Shown here: positions 35,607-46,256 of the stretch, piece by piece | How positions within the stretch are numbered: the first letter of the stretch is position 1 | Layout: the number at the start of each line of letters is the position of its first letter | NCBI GenBank assembly: GCA_016647705.1 | Contig: CM028339.1 | Location: 26,257,173 to 26,321,172 of the forward strand | DNA length: 64,000 nucleotides | Direction of reading: 5' to 3' | DNA from: Eucommia ulmoides | Lineage: Eukaryota > Streptophyta > Magnoliopsida > Garryales > Eucommiaceae | Made by a program: the position numbers and the translations under genes | Notes under the pieces: generated by a model | The model's database searches: none | What the model saw: the letters and a program-made list of their open reading frames with translations, nothing else | Told to the model about the DNA's origin: nothing

Positions 35607-38312
35607 TGTCACAACCCCACCCCGGACACCCGTCATGTGGGGCCGGCGTGACGTAGACATGACACTGCCCAACTGACTGGCCAACCTCCATACATCGATA
35701 CAAAATTCGTAAATCTATACAACACATATAGTAGTCCCATCTAATAGGGATACACCGTCCCGAATATAAATACAATCAAACAAATCACCTGAACCTCACT
35801 TAGATTTTATTTCTGATATCTCGTCTCCAAATTTTTCCTCAAATGATTCTTTTGCGTGACCTGCATAACTCTATCTAGCGCAGTAGGGGACCGACCGACT
35901 CCTAGCTATTTTACCTGCGAGTGTACTGCCTTCTTAGTAAAAATATTTTTAAAAAAAAAATAATAATTCACTCTAAAACATCTAAATAGATCAAGCGTGA
36001 GTATAGAAGCAGCATGTAACTAGTAAAATTCTTCCATAATATAAGCAATAAATATAAGTTCCATTCCAACCCATCTAGTAAAATAATACTAATCACCATA
36101 ATAAATAATAAATTACCCAGTATAAGTAAAACATCACATCTCAAACACCACTCCACCACAACACACACTGGTTAACCATAGTGATCATTTTAACCTCACG
36201 ATCGGGAGTTGCAACGGTACCGTAACATTCGTAGGAATGCCTTCCTGCGAAATATCCACACCCCTTTTTGGGGAGAAATATAATCCACACCCTTTTCGGG
36301 AAGAATAACCATGACATCGTCAAAATCAAATACAACATCATCGAATCACAATTCAATAAATATCGTCTACTCAACATCGTCAAATCACCACGTCCACCTC
36401 TTTTCCTCAAAACTAACTTTTAAATCCAAAAATCATATTTCACACTTTCTTTTAAAGAAAACGTTCGATTTTATCAAAACCACTTTTTCACCCTTTATTT
36501 TTTAGAAAACCAGGCATCTTTAGAAAAATAGATATTTTCTATTCTCTTTTCTTAAAAACACCGTCTATTTTCACCAAATCCAACAAAAATTCATTTTCAA
36601 CTTCTTTTTGAAAACTATCAAAATCTTCCGAAAATCCAGTTTACCAACTCATTCAAATCCTGCTTGATCCATATCATTTATAAATTTATACAGTTTAAAT
36701 AATCACATATGTCATCATATATATTCACAGAAAAATAGTTTATTAAGAAGACAGTACACTCACCTCGTTAACCGCTCTCCAAAACCTTCACTAACCACAC
36801 TCTATCGGGACACCGGTGCCTGCGAGCCTAATAGTGACAAAACCTAAATTAATATCTTATCTAAAACATCTGAATCATGCAATGCAGACCCTATATTCCG
36901 AATCGTTACTGTTTTATATACCATGTTAATTACGATTTTAGGATTTGTAATGCTAAATAAAATTTAATTTAACGAAAGTTAATAATCAATTGAAATTTCA
37001 CCTGTTTCTGAATCGTTTGGCGACCCTGAGATGGGTTTTTGATTTCCAGTAGGGTAGTTGGTGCAAATTTGTTTTTGTTTTTTTTTTTTCATTTTTTTTT
37101 CTTCTTTTTCTTTTCTTTTTCGCGGTTGTTCCCTGCGTCTGCTTCAGTTCCACCGATGAGCTCTCTCACTCTTCCTGCCACTGTCCGCCGGCCACCCTGT
37201 ACCGTTTTGCGCACACACACACCCATACACCGCAGCAGCAACACTCCCATACCTGACAAAACACACGCCGACGACGCCACACCTCCGATCACAGCCCCAC
37301 GATTACCGTTGGCCCATGCCCACAGGCGACACCTATACGCACACCCACACGACCGACACACCCACCACCGGAGGAACACACCCACACCGTCAACACTAAA
37401 GAACACCCACACGCAGACGTCAACCATCTGGACGCAGCAACCCATGAAATAGACGACGTCCACCGGCCGACAACACCTTCTCTCTCTCTACTCTCCATTC
37501 CAGCGACGACGGCGATCACACCGACACACCTAATTGACCGAACAATCACATACCGAAGACTCTGAACAAACCACACAGAACACGTATACACACTTTACCG
37601 AACGACGGCGATGATTACGCACCACCAGACGAACGACGATCCCACACCCACCGGAGCGACCGACTCTCTCTCTCCCTCTGAAATTTAACAACGGCACACA
37701 CTCATACGAAGAACCCGAACACCTACCCACGCTGCGTTTCTATTTTCTATTTTGAGTTTTCATCACCAGCAAGCTTTCTCTCTCTAACCTACCGCTGGCG
37801 ACGAACGCCGGCTGTCCGACCTGCTCTCTGTCTGTTTCTCTCTTTTCATGCTTCTCGTTTCCTTCCTATATAATGCATGTATCAAGTGGCTGAGAAGTTG
37901 CTCTACGAATGCCACGTCTCCCACTTCCCGATTCTTCTCTACCTCCGGCGGATTCGATGGCACACAGTACACATGCATGGGTTTGTATATATATATATAT
38001 ATATATATATTAAAATAAAGTTTTTTGCTTAATTACTCATCCTCCCCCCTAATTCTTAAAATTCTCTTTTTTAGTCCAATATCAACTTCTTTAAAAGTTC
38101 TAAAAATTAAAATTTCACCCCTTTTAATTTTCAATTTAAAAAGTTAAATGCTAATTTTGGATAAAATGTTTTTTTCCTAAATTTTCAATTTAACCCCTAA
38201 ACTTTTTAAATTTGAATTTTTAATTGACTCAAATTCTCCCTTTTTTTTTTTTTTTTCCCATTACTCTAAAACGCAACTAAAATGACGTACGCGCTATGAT
38301 TGAGGTCTTACA
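35607..38312 (-). mobile_element. 5' LTR of the chromovirus
   Basis: 2706 bases, from TGTAAGACC (minus strand, 38312) to TGTGACA (35607), next to the primer-binding site. Its 37202-38312 part is the close partner of 29412-30496. A (TA)n tract at 37986-38010 is much longer here than in the other LTR (30187-30199). CA-rich open frames at 37039-37591 are not genes. Confidence 0.85.
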
Positions 38313-38319
38313 ATAGAGA

Positions 38320-39399
38320 ACATCATAGAGAATCACAATGCGTCCAAAACACATCTTTAATTGGTAAGTTCCAATTCCTATCACATCTTCGCTAGTGCTA
38401 TTCCCCATATAAATACGTTGACTCCCAATTGGAATTATGCGATACTTAATGAACTCTACTTGATCTTTTGCGACGTGTCTTGTTGCTCCAGTATCTACAA
38501 TCCAATCAGAAAATGAGTAAGCAACCAAGACATAACTGCACACATAGACATCATTTTGAAAGATAGAGTTGGTTTGTACTTTTTTTGACTCAGTGCGTTC
38601 ACGGGCGAAGTGACCGAGTTTATCACAGTTGTAACATTTTAGCTTAGACTTGTCCTTCTTTTCTTCATGCTTGTGTTTTTTTTATACTTTTTTCTTTTTA
38701 TAAATGTGTCCTCCTATTATACTCATTGTCGTGTTTTGTCTTGCCACTTTCACTTAGACCCAAATGTTTAGCGATAGCTAAACTCAGCGACAAACATAGA
38801 AGTATTTTCTTGTGCCTTGAACCTTTCTGCCTCCAATTCCAAATGACATTGTAATTGGGTAAAAGTTTTGATAGTTTCACTATGAATCATTGTGAGCCTC
38901 ATTTGCTCCCAAGAATCAGGCAAAGAGTGAAGCACTACAAGGATCTATTGCTCATCAGATAAGTTGTTACCAACTACCTTTAAGTCGTGTATCATAGCCA
39001 GAATTTTCCGAATATGCTCAACCATGTTTGTTTTGGGAGACATTTTATAAATTTCAAACTTAAGTGTCAAGGCTCGTAACCTAGTTTCTGATATACCGAC
39101 AAATGCCAACTTCAAAGCATTCCACATCTTTAGTGCAGTGGCATAACTTTCATAATCACCAATCAAATCATCGTGCAAATAGCTTAACATAGTGAATCTT
39201 GTACTACAATCTTTCTTGGTTCAATTTTGATAGGTTTTCATCTCACACCGGTGTTGGGCAGAATTACCTTCAGGAGGTAATTTCATGCTATGTGTCAGTG
39301 TTCCAGGACCTCTCACTCATTTAGGAGATACTGAATCTTACGATACCAAATATCATAGTTATTCTCATCTAGTTTCTCAACTTTAGCAAGATTCGTCAT
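38320..39399 (-). pseudogene. Ty1/copia gag-protease pseudogene
   Basis: Gag starts at the ATG at 39399 (TNLAKVEKLDENNYDIWYRK) and continues with the open part 39190-38945 (ATALKMWNALKLAFVG, FEIYKMSPKTNMVEHIRK). The zinc knuckle at 38640-38590 reads KCYNCDKLGHFARERTE, with Arg in place of the fourth zinc ligand. The protease motif WIVDTGATRHVAKDQ is at about 38505-38460, ending in VILYDVLY at the gypsy junction. Several stops and frameshifts. It is the 5' half of the element whose RNase H is at 28382-28951. Confidence 0.8.
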
Positions 39400-39888
39400 T
39401 ATATTCGTTAAAGTCGTTTCACTTTATTTTATGCACATTAGGATATAAGTACATACTAATTATTTTGCCACAGTAATCGAACCTAAAAAATAACATATAG
39501 CTCTATAGTACAAGATCGAAAATTTTGCTATACTCATAATCATATCTTGTATTTATAGATCTAAATATTATTTTTAGATACATTATACGCAAAAAAAATT
39601 AAAAAAAACATATCTCAATTCATTATTGTCCACAATTTTAATTTCATATTTTTCTAAATAAATATGATATATATAGCAAATTAAATAACATGAAAAGTTC
39701 ATATAGTTCATGTTCATAAGTAATAAAATCATGAAATTTGAGATGGTATACAAGTAAGTGTGCAATTATTGCACTAACTTAGACATTAATAAATTTTGGG
39801 ACACTATTAGCATAATGGTCCATTGTCCTAGTGGTTCTTCCGATCCATAACTAGGTGTCCTGGGTTTGATTCTAATTAGACAAGGTGG

Positions 39889-40544
39889 CGTTTGATTAGT
39901 GTTCTCACTTTTCTAAATCCAACTGGAATAAGTTAAGTTGGGTTGGATTGAGAATTTTAGTAATAGAATTGCGTTTGGTAACGACAATTTTTGTTTTATA
40001 CTTAAAACAGAATCGTGTTTGGTAACAATTTTATCCTAAAACTAATTTTTTTTTGTGAATTTTTTTTTTTATGTTTGGCAGCGGACGGACGGCGGCGGCA
40101 GTATCAGACGGTGGTCGGACGGCGAATGCCGGCGACGGCGGTGGTGGCCGGACAGTGGCCGGTGGCGGCGGACGGTGTCTGGAAGTGGCCGGCGACAGTT
40201 GCCGGATGGCGACGGCAGACGGCGGTGGCCGGTGACCGGCGACGGTCGCCGGACGGCGGCGGTGGGGGGTGACCGGTGGCGGTGGGCAGTGACTAGCGGT
40301 GGTGGGCGATGACCGGCGGCGAGTGGTCGTCAGATAGTGGCCAAAGTTGAGAATTTTAGGTTGAGTTTTTTGGGTAAAAAAAAAAATAAATTTTTTTTAT
40401 TTCTCATTTCCTTAATATTTTGAGAATCAATTTCTATTTTTTGAGTTGGGTTGGATTGAATTTTGTATTTGTCAAACGCGTTCCCAAAAATCAAATTCAC
40501 AATTTTTGGATTGGGTTGGGAACCTAACGAAACGGGGCATAAAG
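39889..40544. mobile_element. Terminal-inverted-repeat element (family of 41938-44675)
   Basis: The left end GGCGTTTGATTAGTGTTCTC and inverted right end CCCCGTTTCGTTAGGTTCCC are imperfect inverted repeats. Next come 'ttgggttggattgagaatttt' on the left and its counterpart on the right, as in the larger element downstream. No clear target duplication. The interior carries a GC-rich block (40083-40335). Confidence 0.55.
40083..40335. repeat. GC-rich GGCGG/GACCGG simple-repeat block
   Basis: About 250 bases built of 'ggcggtggccggtgaccgg'-type words in otherwise AT-rich DNA. Both plus-strand frames through it are open (Arg/Gly/Pro/Trp-rich) because stop codons need A/T. This is composition, not evidence of a gene. 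Confidence 0.75.
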
Positions 40545-40556
40545 TACTTTTATCAC

Positions 40557-40680
40557 TTAAAAAAAAAAAAATGTAACAACAAAGTAAGAGAGATGGAATT
40601 GAACCCGGGACACAAGTCCAACACTGGATTCCACCGATTGTGGCAGTGGCCGCCAAACCAATGCAACCCTCTGACATTGT
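40557..40680 (-). mobile_element. Possible tRNA-derived SINE
   Basis: On the minus strand, 'gggttgcattggtttggcg' (A-box region) is followed about 50 bases later by CCCGGGTTCAATTCC (close to the B box GGTTCRANYCC), and the sequence ends in a T-run at 40557-40570. A similar tRNA-like head ('tgtcctagtggttc', 'gggtttgattcta') lies at 39800-39870 on the plus strand, just before the inverted-repeat element. Target duplications not established. Confidence 0.35.
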
Positions 40681-41026
40681 TTCACAAATAAATTATAAGA
40701 CAGAATGCAGATTTGTAAACTATCAAGACGACGTCGTTTTGGGTCTTCTTCTTCAGTGAACCGGAAAACCAAAAAACTTAAAGAGTAGACCAAAATTCTA
40801 CAATTTTTTATAGACTTTAAAAAATAATATAAAATCAACCCCAAGTTCAAATTTTATGAAACTTATATGGTAATGAAAAGTAGAATTTTTCAATATAATT
40901 TTTTTTTAAAAATATTAAAATTTCAAGAAAATTATTTTTGGCCATTAATGAAGAAACAATTTTCTTTCATGGAAAATTATTGTTCATGCATTATAACAAC
41001 ATGATTTGGTGAAACAAAACTATAAA

Positions 41027-41039
41027 GCTCTAATACCGA
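41027..41039 (-). other. Primer-binding site of the outer copia element
   Basis: On the minus strand TCGGTATTAGAGC follows the LTR end ...TTTACA; it differs from the initiator tRNA-Met site TGGTATCAGAGC at two or three positions. Confidence 0.6.
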
Positions 41040-41395
41040 TGTAAATTAATGTGAAAACATTAAAACCGAAGCGTACATTTTGGATTCAGAAGACTTGTTT
41101 ATAACCCGTTCTTCGTTTTTTCTCTCGTTGGCAAGAAAAATATTACTAGAGTATTTTTCGATAATATCTACACACTCGCTAATCAAGACTACTCAAATTT
41201 TATGGGATTAGAAGTCTTAGAGATATCAACACTTATTTATTGAGAAAATCCCAAAAGGTATGTCCGTTTCAATGGGTATTTACCGAATAGACGTGATTGT
41301 TGAGATTAAGAGGTGCACTCATTCACGTGGTGAGTATCCATGAAACTTAGAACTCATGTAGACGCTCTACGAGTCGACTCAACCCGCTTCATAAT
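41040..41395 (-). mobile_element. 5' LTR of the outer copia element, truncated
   Basis: Collinear with 26981-27340. Homology stops after 'cgcttcataatctaa' at about 41395, whereas the other copies continue with 'cccactcgg', so the far end of this LTR is missing. Confidence 0.7.
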
Positions 41396-41937
41396 CTAAT
41401 AATTTAAATATAGCTTTCCAACAATTTTAATTTCATTTATCCAAGTGTATGGAAAATGCATTGTGTGATAATAATTTCAAAAATCATGTTTCAAAAAATA
41501 CGTTTCAAAAATTTCAAATGTCATGTTAAAAAAAAAACCGTTTTTGAAAATCATGTTTCGGAAATAAAAGTAATATTTTGAAGAACATTTATTAAGAATG
41601 ACAATTTTATTTTTAAAAGACCATGATTTGAAAATAAAAAAGTGTTTTTTTAAAATCATATTTTCAAAACCACAATCAAAATCATATTCTAAAAAAAATA
41701 AAAATATTTTTTCAAGATATTTTTAATTTATAGGTTCTGTTTAGTTGATGTTAATTGAAAATTAAAAATTTATTTTAAAAATTAACGAATAAATACAAAC
41801 AAAAAAATTATAAATTCCTTAATATTCATTTTTTTTTTTTTTTGTAATTAAACGAATAAATTTGATGTGCTGATGCTTTCTTTGAAAATAGGGAGAGAAC
41901 AAATAAAATTAGTCTTTTATATATTTTTGAAAATTTA
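41396..41937. other. No recognisable feature
   Basis: AT-rich sequence with repeated 'aaaatcatgtttcaaaa' words (41480-41690), some in inverted orientation. No gene supported. Confidence 0.4.
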
Positions 41938-41959
41938 GGCGAAGTTCGGTTAGTGTTTC

Positions 41960-43571
41960 TGTACGCGCGAGGATTCACAACCATCCTTCTCGCGGTAATT
42001 GGACTACTCACAAGTGTACGAGGTCTAATTTTAATATAATGGATCTTGTAAGATCGGATATCGTTCCATTGGGAATGGCAGGTAATTTGGTTGAGTATTG
42101 CGATTTCAATAGTTTCATATTATCTCGACTAATCAAATTTTGTTTGTTTTCTAATTAATATACTATGATAAACGACAACTGTGAAGTTAGTTCTAATTAC
42201 ACTATTTACTTAGGTATTGATTTCTTTCACATAATGCATAATCGAAGTCATTAAGTTAGCTATAATGGTTTTTTATCTATTCTGACAATCTCTGTATCAA
42301 TAGCTTCTTCGCTACCTCTCCCGAGTGTAAGACGGGGGATTACAAGACTTCATGTCAACGAAGAAGTCCCCTTCAATGCCTTTACGACCCCTAGGTCGCG
42401 TGAGTTTTTAGCCAATGTCATGGATTGCATACGTTCTAATGCCCTCCCGGGTCGTTAGAACGTCACGTTGTATTTACCCTAGTCCGAATCCAGGGTTACC
42501 TCTTCCGAGTGTCAAACCCCGTATTCTCGGTTTATCAATATAAACATAATATCAAGAATAATGGTAAACACAATCGGATTTAGACAAACAACACATTAAA
42601 GTAACACTAATTTATTCAACTTAACAATTACATGATTTTAACTACACCTAAGTAACATTTAACTAATACTATAAGATCTTAGCCATATACCATACAAAAT
42701 AAGAGGGATTCAACATTCTTAGATATGAGAAAGTGATTACAAAGATAAAAACAAGAGAGAAACGACCAAATCTGGAAGTGAAACGGTTTACTGTCGCTAA
42801 TGATCGATCCGCAAGTGATCCTTCTTTGTCCGAATGATGAACCTCCTTCTTGATCTTCAAAATATAGCTTAAGAGTTTTCTACTGGGGTTAGGGTTCTTC
42901 AACTACTTGTTTCAGACGTGAGAAAGGGGTATATATAGGCCTAGGGGTTCAAAAATATCTAAACAGATTTTTTAGGTTGTTCTGTGAATTCCGCCTAAGC
43001 GGTAGAATCTTCGCCTAGGCGGAGTTTAAGTCGGTTAGAATTCCTCCTAGGCGATGGTTTCTTCGCCTAGGCAGAGGACTAACTTCTTGGACCCCATTTT
43101 TTTCTGACGGATTTCCGCCTAGGCGGTAGCTATTTCGCCTAGGCGGATTTACAGTAGTGCAGTTCTTCCAACAGTTCAACACTTCCAATGTTTTGATGGA
43201 TTTCTGCCTAGGCGGTGGAAACTTCACCTAGGCGGATTCAATACTTCAACCCTTGCAACCTTCTGATGGATTTCCGCCTAGGCGGTGGAAACTTCGCCTA
43301 GGCGGATTTCAACTCTTCATCTTTTGCAACTTTCTAATGAATTTCCACCTAGGCGGTGGATACTTCGCCTAGGCGGAATTGCGCTGTTCATTGAAACCTC
43401 CTTTTTTCATCTTTTTGGCTACCATTTTCTCCACTATTTCGCTCAGTTTGCCGATTGTTTACGTCCCTTCTCCTGACTAATAAAACAGCTAAAAAGGTAT
43501 TCAAACTCCAATAAAATATTCAAAAACTAGCAAATTTAGTATAGAATTAGATAGGTATTTTACACCTATCA
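41960..43571 (-). mobile_element. Solo LTR, gypsy-type, target duplication GTTTC
   Basis: On the minus strand it runs from TGATAGGTGTAAAATACC to CGCGCGTACA (1612 bases), flanked by a perfect GTTTC duplication at 41955-41959 and 43572-43576. Removing it and one GTTTC restores an uninterrupted 'ggttagtgtttccactttt'. No internal region. The end near 41960 can fold as a hairpin (CGCGAGGATT paired with the ATCCTTCTCGCG side). Confidence 0.93.
42991..43378. repeat. Array of CCGCCTAGGCGG palindromes inside the solo LTR
   Basis: Six units spaced roughly 60-90 bases apart, each with two palindromic words: CCGCCTAGGCGG, then 'tggaaactt', then CGCCTAGGCGGA. The other two copies of this LTR carry similar but shorter and differently spelled GC words. 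Confidence 0.85.
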
Positions 43572-44492
43572 GTTTCCACTTTTCTCAACCCAACTGGGAT
43601 GAGTTGGGTTGAGAATTTTGTTTCTTACTGGGAACAAAATTATGTTTGGTAATGACAATTTTTTTTTGTGCTGGAAACAGAATTGCGTTTGGTAACGATA
43701 TCATCCTAAAATTATTTTCTCACAATAGTTTTTTTTTATTTCTTTTTTTTTCCGATTTCGATTTCATGAATAAACAATCGATTTCATGAACGAACCAACC
43801 AAAATCAAGAACCAAAATCAATAACCAAATCGAACCAAAATTAGTAACCAAGAATAAAAATCAGTAACCAAAATCACTAGCTTAGAATCGTGAATGAACA
43901 ATCGATTTCATGAACGAAATCGAAATCGAAATCGGTAACCAAACCAAAATCAAGAACCAAAATTAGTAACCAAATCGAAACCCTAATCAATAACCAAAAT
44001 TGATTTTGATAATGAAGAGGAGCAACCAAATCGAAACCCTAATCATGAACAAAAGGAACAACAAAATCGATTTCAATTTCATGAATAAAGAACGAACAAC
44101 GATTTCGATTTCATGAACGAAGAACAAAATCGAAATCAATTTCATCAACAAGCACCGAAATCGATTTTGAGAATGAACGAGCAACCAAACCTGTTCGATT
44201 TCAGTAACGAACGAAATCGAAACCCTAACGACGGTGAGCTTCGAAGGTGAACTCGGTGAGCATGGTGAGGAGGAGAAATTTCGACGACGACGATAAAGAG
44301 CTTCGAGTAACGAAAACGATCTGCGATGAAGACAAGCAGAGAGAAGACGAGCAGAAAGAAGACGAACGGAAGAGCAAAGAGACAAACGGAAGAAAAAAGA
44401 AAAAGTAAGCTCAGTAGAAGTCGATCGTGGATTTCATTAACATTTCAAAAAATACCCCGCATGTCCCTTAAGTTTGGTTAAGTTTTTTAGGC

Positions 44493-44526
<34 letters not shown>

Positions 44527-44675
44527 ATTTCTCATTTCCTTAAGATTTTGAGAATCAATTATCATTTTTTGGGTTGGGTTGGGTTGAGTTTTGTGTTGCC
44601 AAACGTGTTCCTGAAAATCATTCCCAAATTTTTTGGGTTGAGTTGAGTTGGGTTGGAAACACTAACCAAAACGGG

Positions 44676-44785
44676 TTATTCCTGACTTAGCTCGTGACAA
44701 TGTCCGATTTTTGAAGAATTTTTCTTAAATATGTTTTTTATTTGTTAAAAAAACAAAAAAATAAAAACTTTTTTTTGACATGAAA

Positions 44786-44821
<36 letters not shown>

Positions 44822-44860
44822 CAGAAATACTTAATTCTTCGCCCATACCCAAGGTTTATC
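44676..44860. other. Spacer between the transposon and RPL26
   Basis: Short AT-rich spacer with a 32-base A-run at about 44789-44820. Confidence 0.6.
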
Positions 44861-44865
44861 TTCTA

Positions 44866-44934
44866 TGGGCCGCTTAGCTCAATAGGCTCCATGTTTCACC
44901 CTAAAACCAGCATATATATATAGAGAAACCCTAA
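44866..44934 (+). promoter_or_regulatory. RPL26 core promoter: site II, TATA-like tract and telo-box
   Basis: TGGGCC (site II type, TGGGCY) at 44866-44871, a TATA-like 'catatatatatag' at 44911-44923, and AAACCCTAA (telo-box) at 44926-44934. Site II plus telo-box is a well-known combination in promoters of plant ribosomal protein genes. Transcription would be expected to start near 44940-44955 in a pyrimidine-rich stretch. Confidence 0.7.
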
Positions 44935-45002
44935 ACTTCATCACCCTCTCAGTCTTGCCGTCATTTGTAGATCAGGCACAGGTAGGAAGGAAGCAGAGGA
45001 AG

Positions 45003-45443
45003 ATGAAGTACAATCCTAGGGTTACCAGCTCCCGCCGCAAGAACCGCAAGGCTCATTTCACGGCGCCGTCGAGCGTCCGCCGCGTTCTAATGAGCTCGCC
45101 GCTCTCGTCTGACCTCCGTTCCAAGTACAACGTCAGGTCGATGCCGGTGCGCAAGGACGACGAGGTGCAGGTGGTTCGTGGCACCTACAAGGGCCGTGAG
45201 GGCAAGGTCGTACAAGTCTACCGCCGGAAGTGGGTCATCCACATCGAGCGCATCACCCGCGAGAAGGTCAATGGCTCCACCGTCAACGTCGGCATCAACC
45301 CTTCGAAGGTTGTAATCACCAAGCTCAGGCTCGACAAGGACCGCAAGTCTCTCCTCGACCGCAAGGCGAAGGGCCGCGCTGCTGCCGATAAAGACAAGGG
45401 AACCAAGTTCACCACCGAAGACATCATGCAGAGTATCGACTGA
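45003..45443 (+). CDS. RPL26: 60S ribosomal protein L26 (uL24)
   Basis: A structural protein of the large cytosolic ribosomal subunit, near the peptide exit tunnel. 146 residues, the normal plant length, in a single exon. It starts [19 protein letters not shown]; the frame is open for 16 codons upstream but has no ATG there, and this start matches the conserved N-terminus. The KOW motif lies at about residues 52-78 ([20 protein letters not shown]), followed by [15 protein letters not shown] and [10 protein letters not shown]; it ends [10 protein letters not shown] content is much higher than in the flanks. It is transcribed divergently from the BTB gene 20 kb to the left. The 3' untranslated region follows from 45444, and part of it is duplicated at 46091. 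In Arabidopsis RPL26A also neighbours a BTB/POZ gene and a VDAC gene (from memory). Confidence 0.97.
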   Translation: MKYNPRVTSSRRKNRKAHFTAPSSVRRVLMSSPLSSDLRSKYNVRSMPVRKDDEVQVVRGTYKGREGKVVQVYRRKWVIHIERITREKVNGSTVNVGINPSKVVITKLRLDKDRKSLLDRKAKGRAAADKDKGTKFTTEDIMQSID

Positions 45444-45884
45444 TTTTTTATCTGTTTCTCGGTAAATCATCATCTTATTTGAGTGTGGTAGAGAAATTAA
45501 ACCAGTATTTTTGTTATTTGGATCGTTAAATCAACCTTTCTGAGATTTGATGAGTTTTTTATGGCATTTTATCATATACCTGTCGTAGTTTTGGATCTTA
45601 ATCTTGTTTTGATCAATTTGTGTATCCTTATTCATTGTGCGTCTGCTTAAGCTTCTAATTTCAGAACCTATTTAGTGAGTAATACCCTTTTGATAGCATT
45701 GGTTCGAGAGTCTTGAGAAATGGTTATTGAGGTAGATATGACCACATTTGTGCTTCCACTTGTGTTCATCTTCTTCCAAGATTGTCATTTTAAGCTTTCT
45801 TTGATTTGACATGGAGTATATTGGGGACAAGGCTATCAAGTGTTTCGTGAAAAAAGCCAATGGGGTATTGTTTTTTTAGTGTTT

Positions 45885-46078
45885 CTGTTCTCAGAAAATT
45901 AGAATACACACAAAAAAGTTGTTTCTGTTCTGTTCCCACGCTTTCTAAGCACAATTCTGTTGAATAACAGGAGCAGAATTTTTTTATTCTTGAATTTGTT
46001 GGGGACCAAAACCCCAGAAACAGGATGGAAATATCAGGGAGGCTGCATCTGATTAGGGTGTTTTTCACAATTTTTTGT
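45885..46078 (+). repeat. Interspersed repeat, copy 1
   Basis: Landmarks in order: 'gtttctgttctgttccca', 'aattctgttgaata', 'gaatttgttgggg', 'accaaaacccc', 'aggatggaaata'. The same order occurs at 48042-48207. The TGTTCTGTTCC words suggest a small non-autonomous DNA element; termini not defined. Confidence 0.6.
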
Positions 46079-46090
46079 TATCATTCCTAA

Positions 46091-46256
46091 AGATCATGCG
46101 GAGTATTGACTGATTTTTTATCTGTTTATCAGTAAATCGTCATCTAATTTGGGTAGAGAAATTACATCAGTATTTTTCTATTTGGATACCTGAAACATGC
46201 CTTTTGAGATTTGAGTTTTTTATGGCGTTTTATGGTATACCCGTCGTAGTTCGTTA
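46091..46256 (+). pseudogene. Duplicated 3' end of RPL26 (last codons plus 3' UTR)
   Basis: Repeats 45423-45600 with substitutions and small gaps: ATC ATG CGG AGT ATT GAC TGA encodes IMRSID-stop against IMQSID-stop in the gene, followed by 'ttttttatctgttt' and 'tttatggcgttttat'. Nothing upstream matches the rest of the gene, so this is what remains of a tandem duplicate. Confidence 0.85.

Larger units (their letters stand above)
29412..38312 (-). mobile_element. Ty3/gypsy chromovirus, Tekay/Del-like
   Basis: 5' LTR 35607-38312, primer-binding site 35586-35606, internal region with protease, reverse transcriptase, RNase H, integrase and chromodomain end, polypurine tract at 30497-30515, and a 3' LTR truncated at 29412. 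Both LTRs start TGTAAGACCTCA on the minus strand. The retained LTR parts look about 95% alike by eye, so this insertion is younger than its copia host. It sits directly after the copia protease peptide (VILYDVLY), with ATAGA following at 38313. A matching target copy cannot be seen because the other LTR end is lost. It carries nested hAT-type elements at 33729-35059. Confidence 0.85.
26981..41395 (-). mobile_element. Decayed Ty1/copia element (outer host of the nest)
   Basis: In minus orientation I read: 5' LTR (41395-41040), primer-binding site (41039-41027), gag from 39399, zinc knuckle (38640-38590), protease (about 38545-38320), then a chromovirus insertion, then the end of reverse transcriptase with RNase H (28951-28382), then the 3' LTR ending at 26981. 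Integrase and most of reverse transcriptase are missing, so an internal deletion accompanied or followed the gypsy insertion. Another inverted-repeat element sits in its 5' leader (39889-40544). Confidence 0.7.
41938..44675. mobile_element. Terminal-inverted-repeat element, split by a solo LTR
   Basis: The left end (GGCGAAGTTCGGTTAGTG then TTTCC after the insert) and inverted right end (CCCGTTTTGGTTAGTGTTTCC) share GGTTAGTGTTTCC, followed on both sides by 'caacccaact'-like words. TTA lies on each side (41935-41937 and 44676-44678), suggesting a PIF/Harbinger-type element. The interior (43740-44400) is made of 'gatttcatgaacgaaatcga' words. The solo LTR 41960-43571 landed inside the left terminal repeat. 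No transposase. Confidence 0.55.

Noticed and set aside
40015..40312. Two overlapping Arg/Gly/Trp-rich open frames
   Set aside because: Low-complexity GC-rich block; no domain and no start context.
45087..45473. 128-residue minus-strand open frame
   Set aside because: Antisense of RPL26; GC-rich codons leave the opposite strand open.
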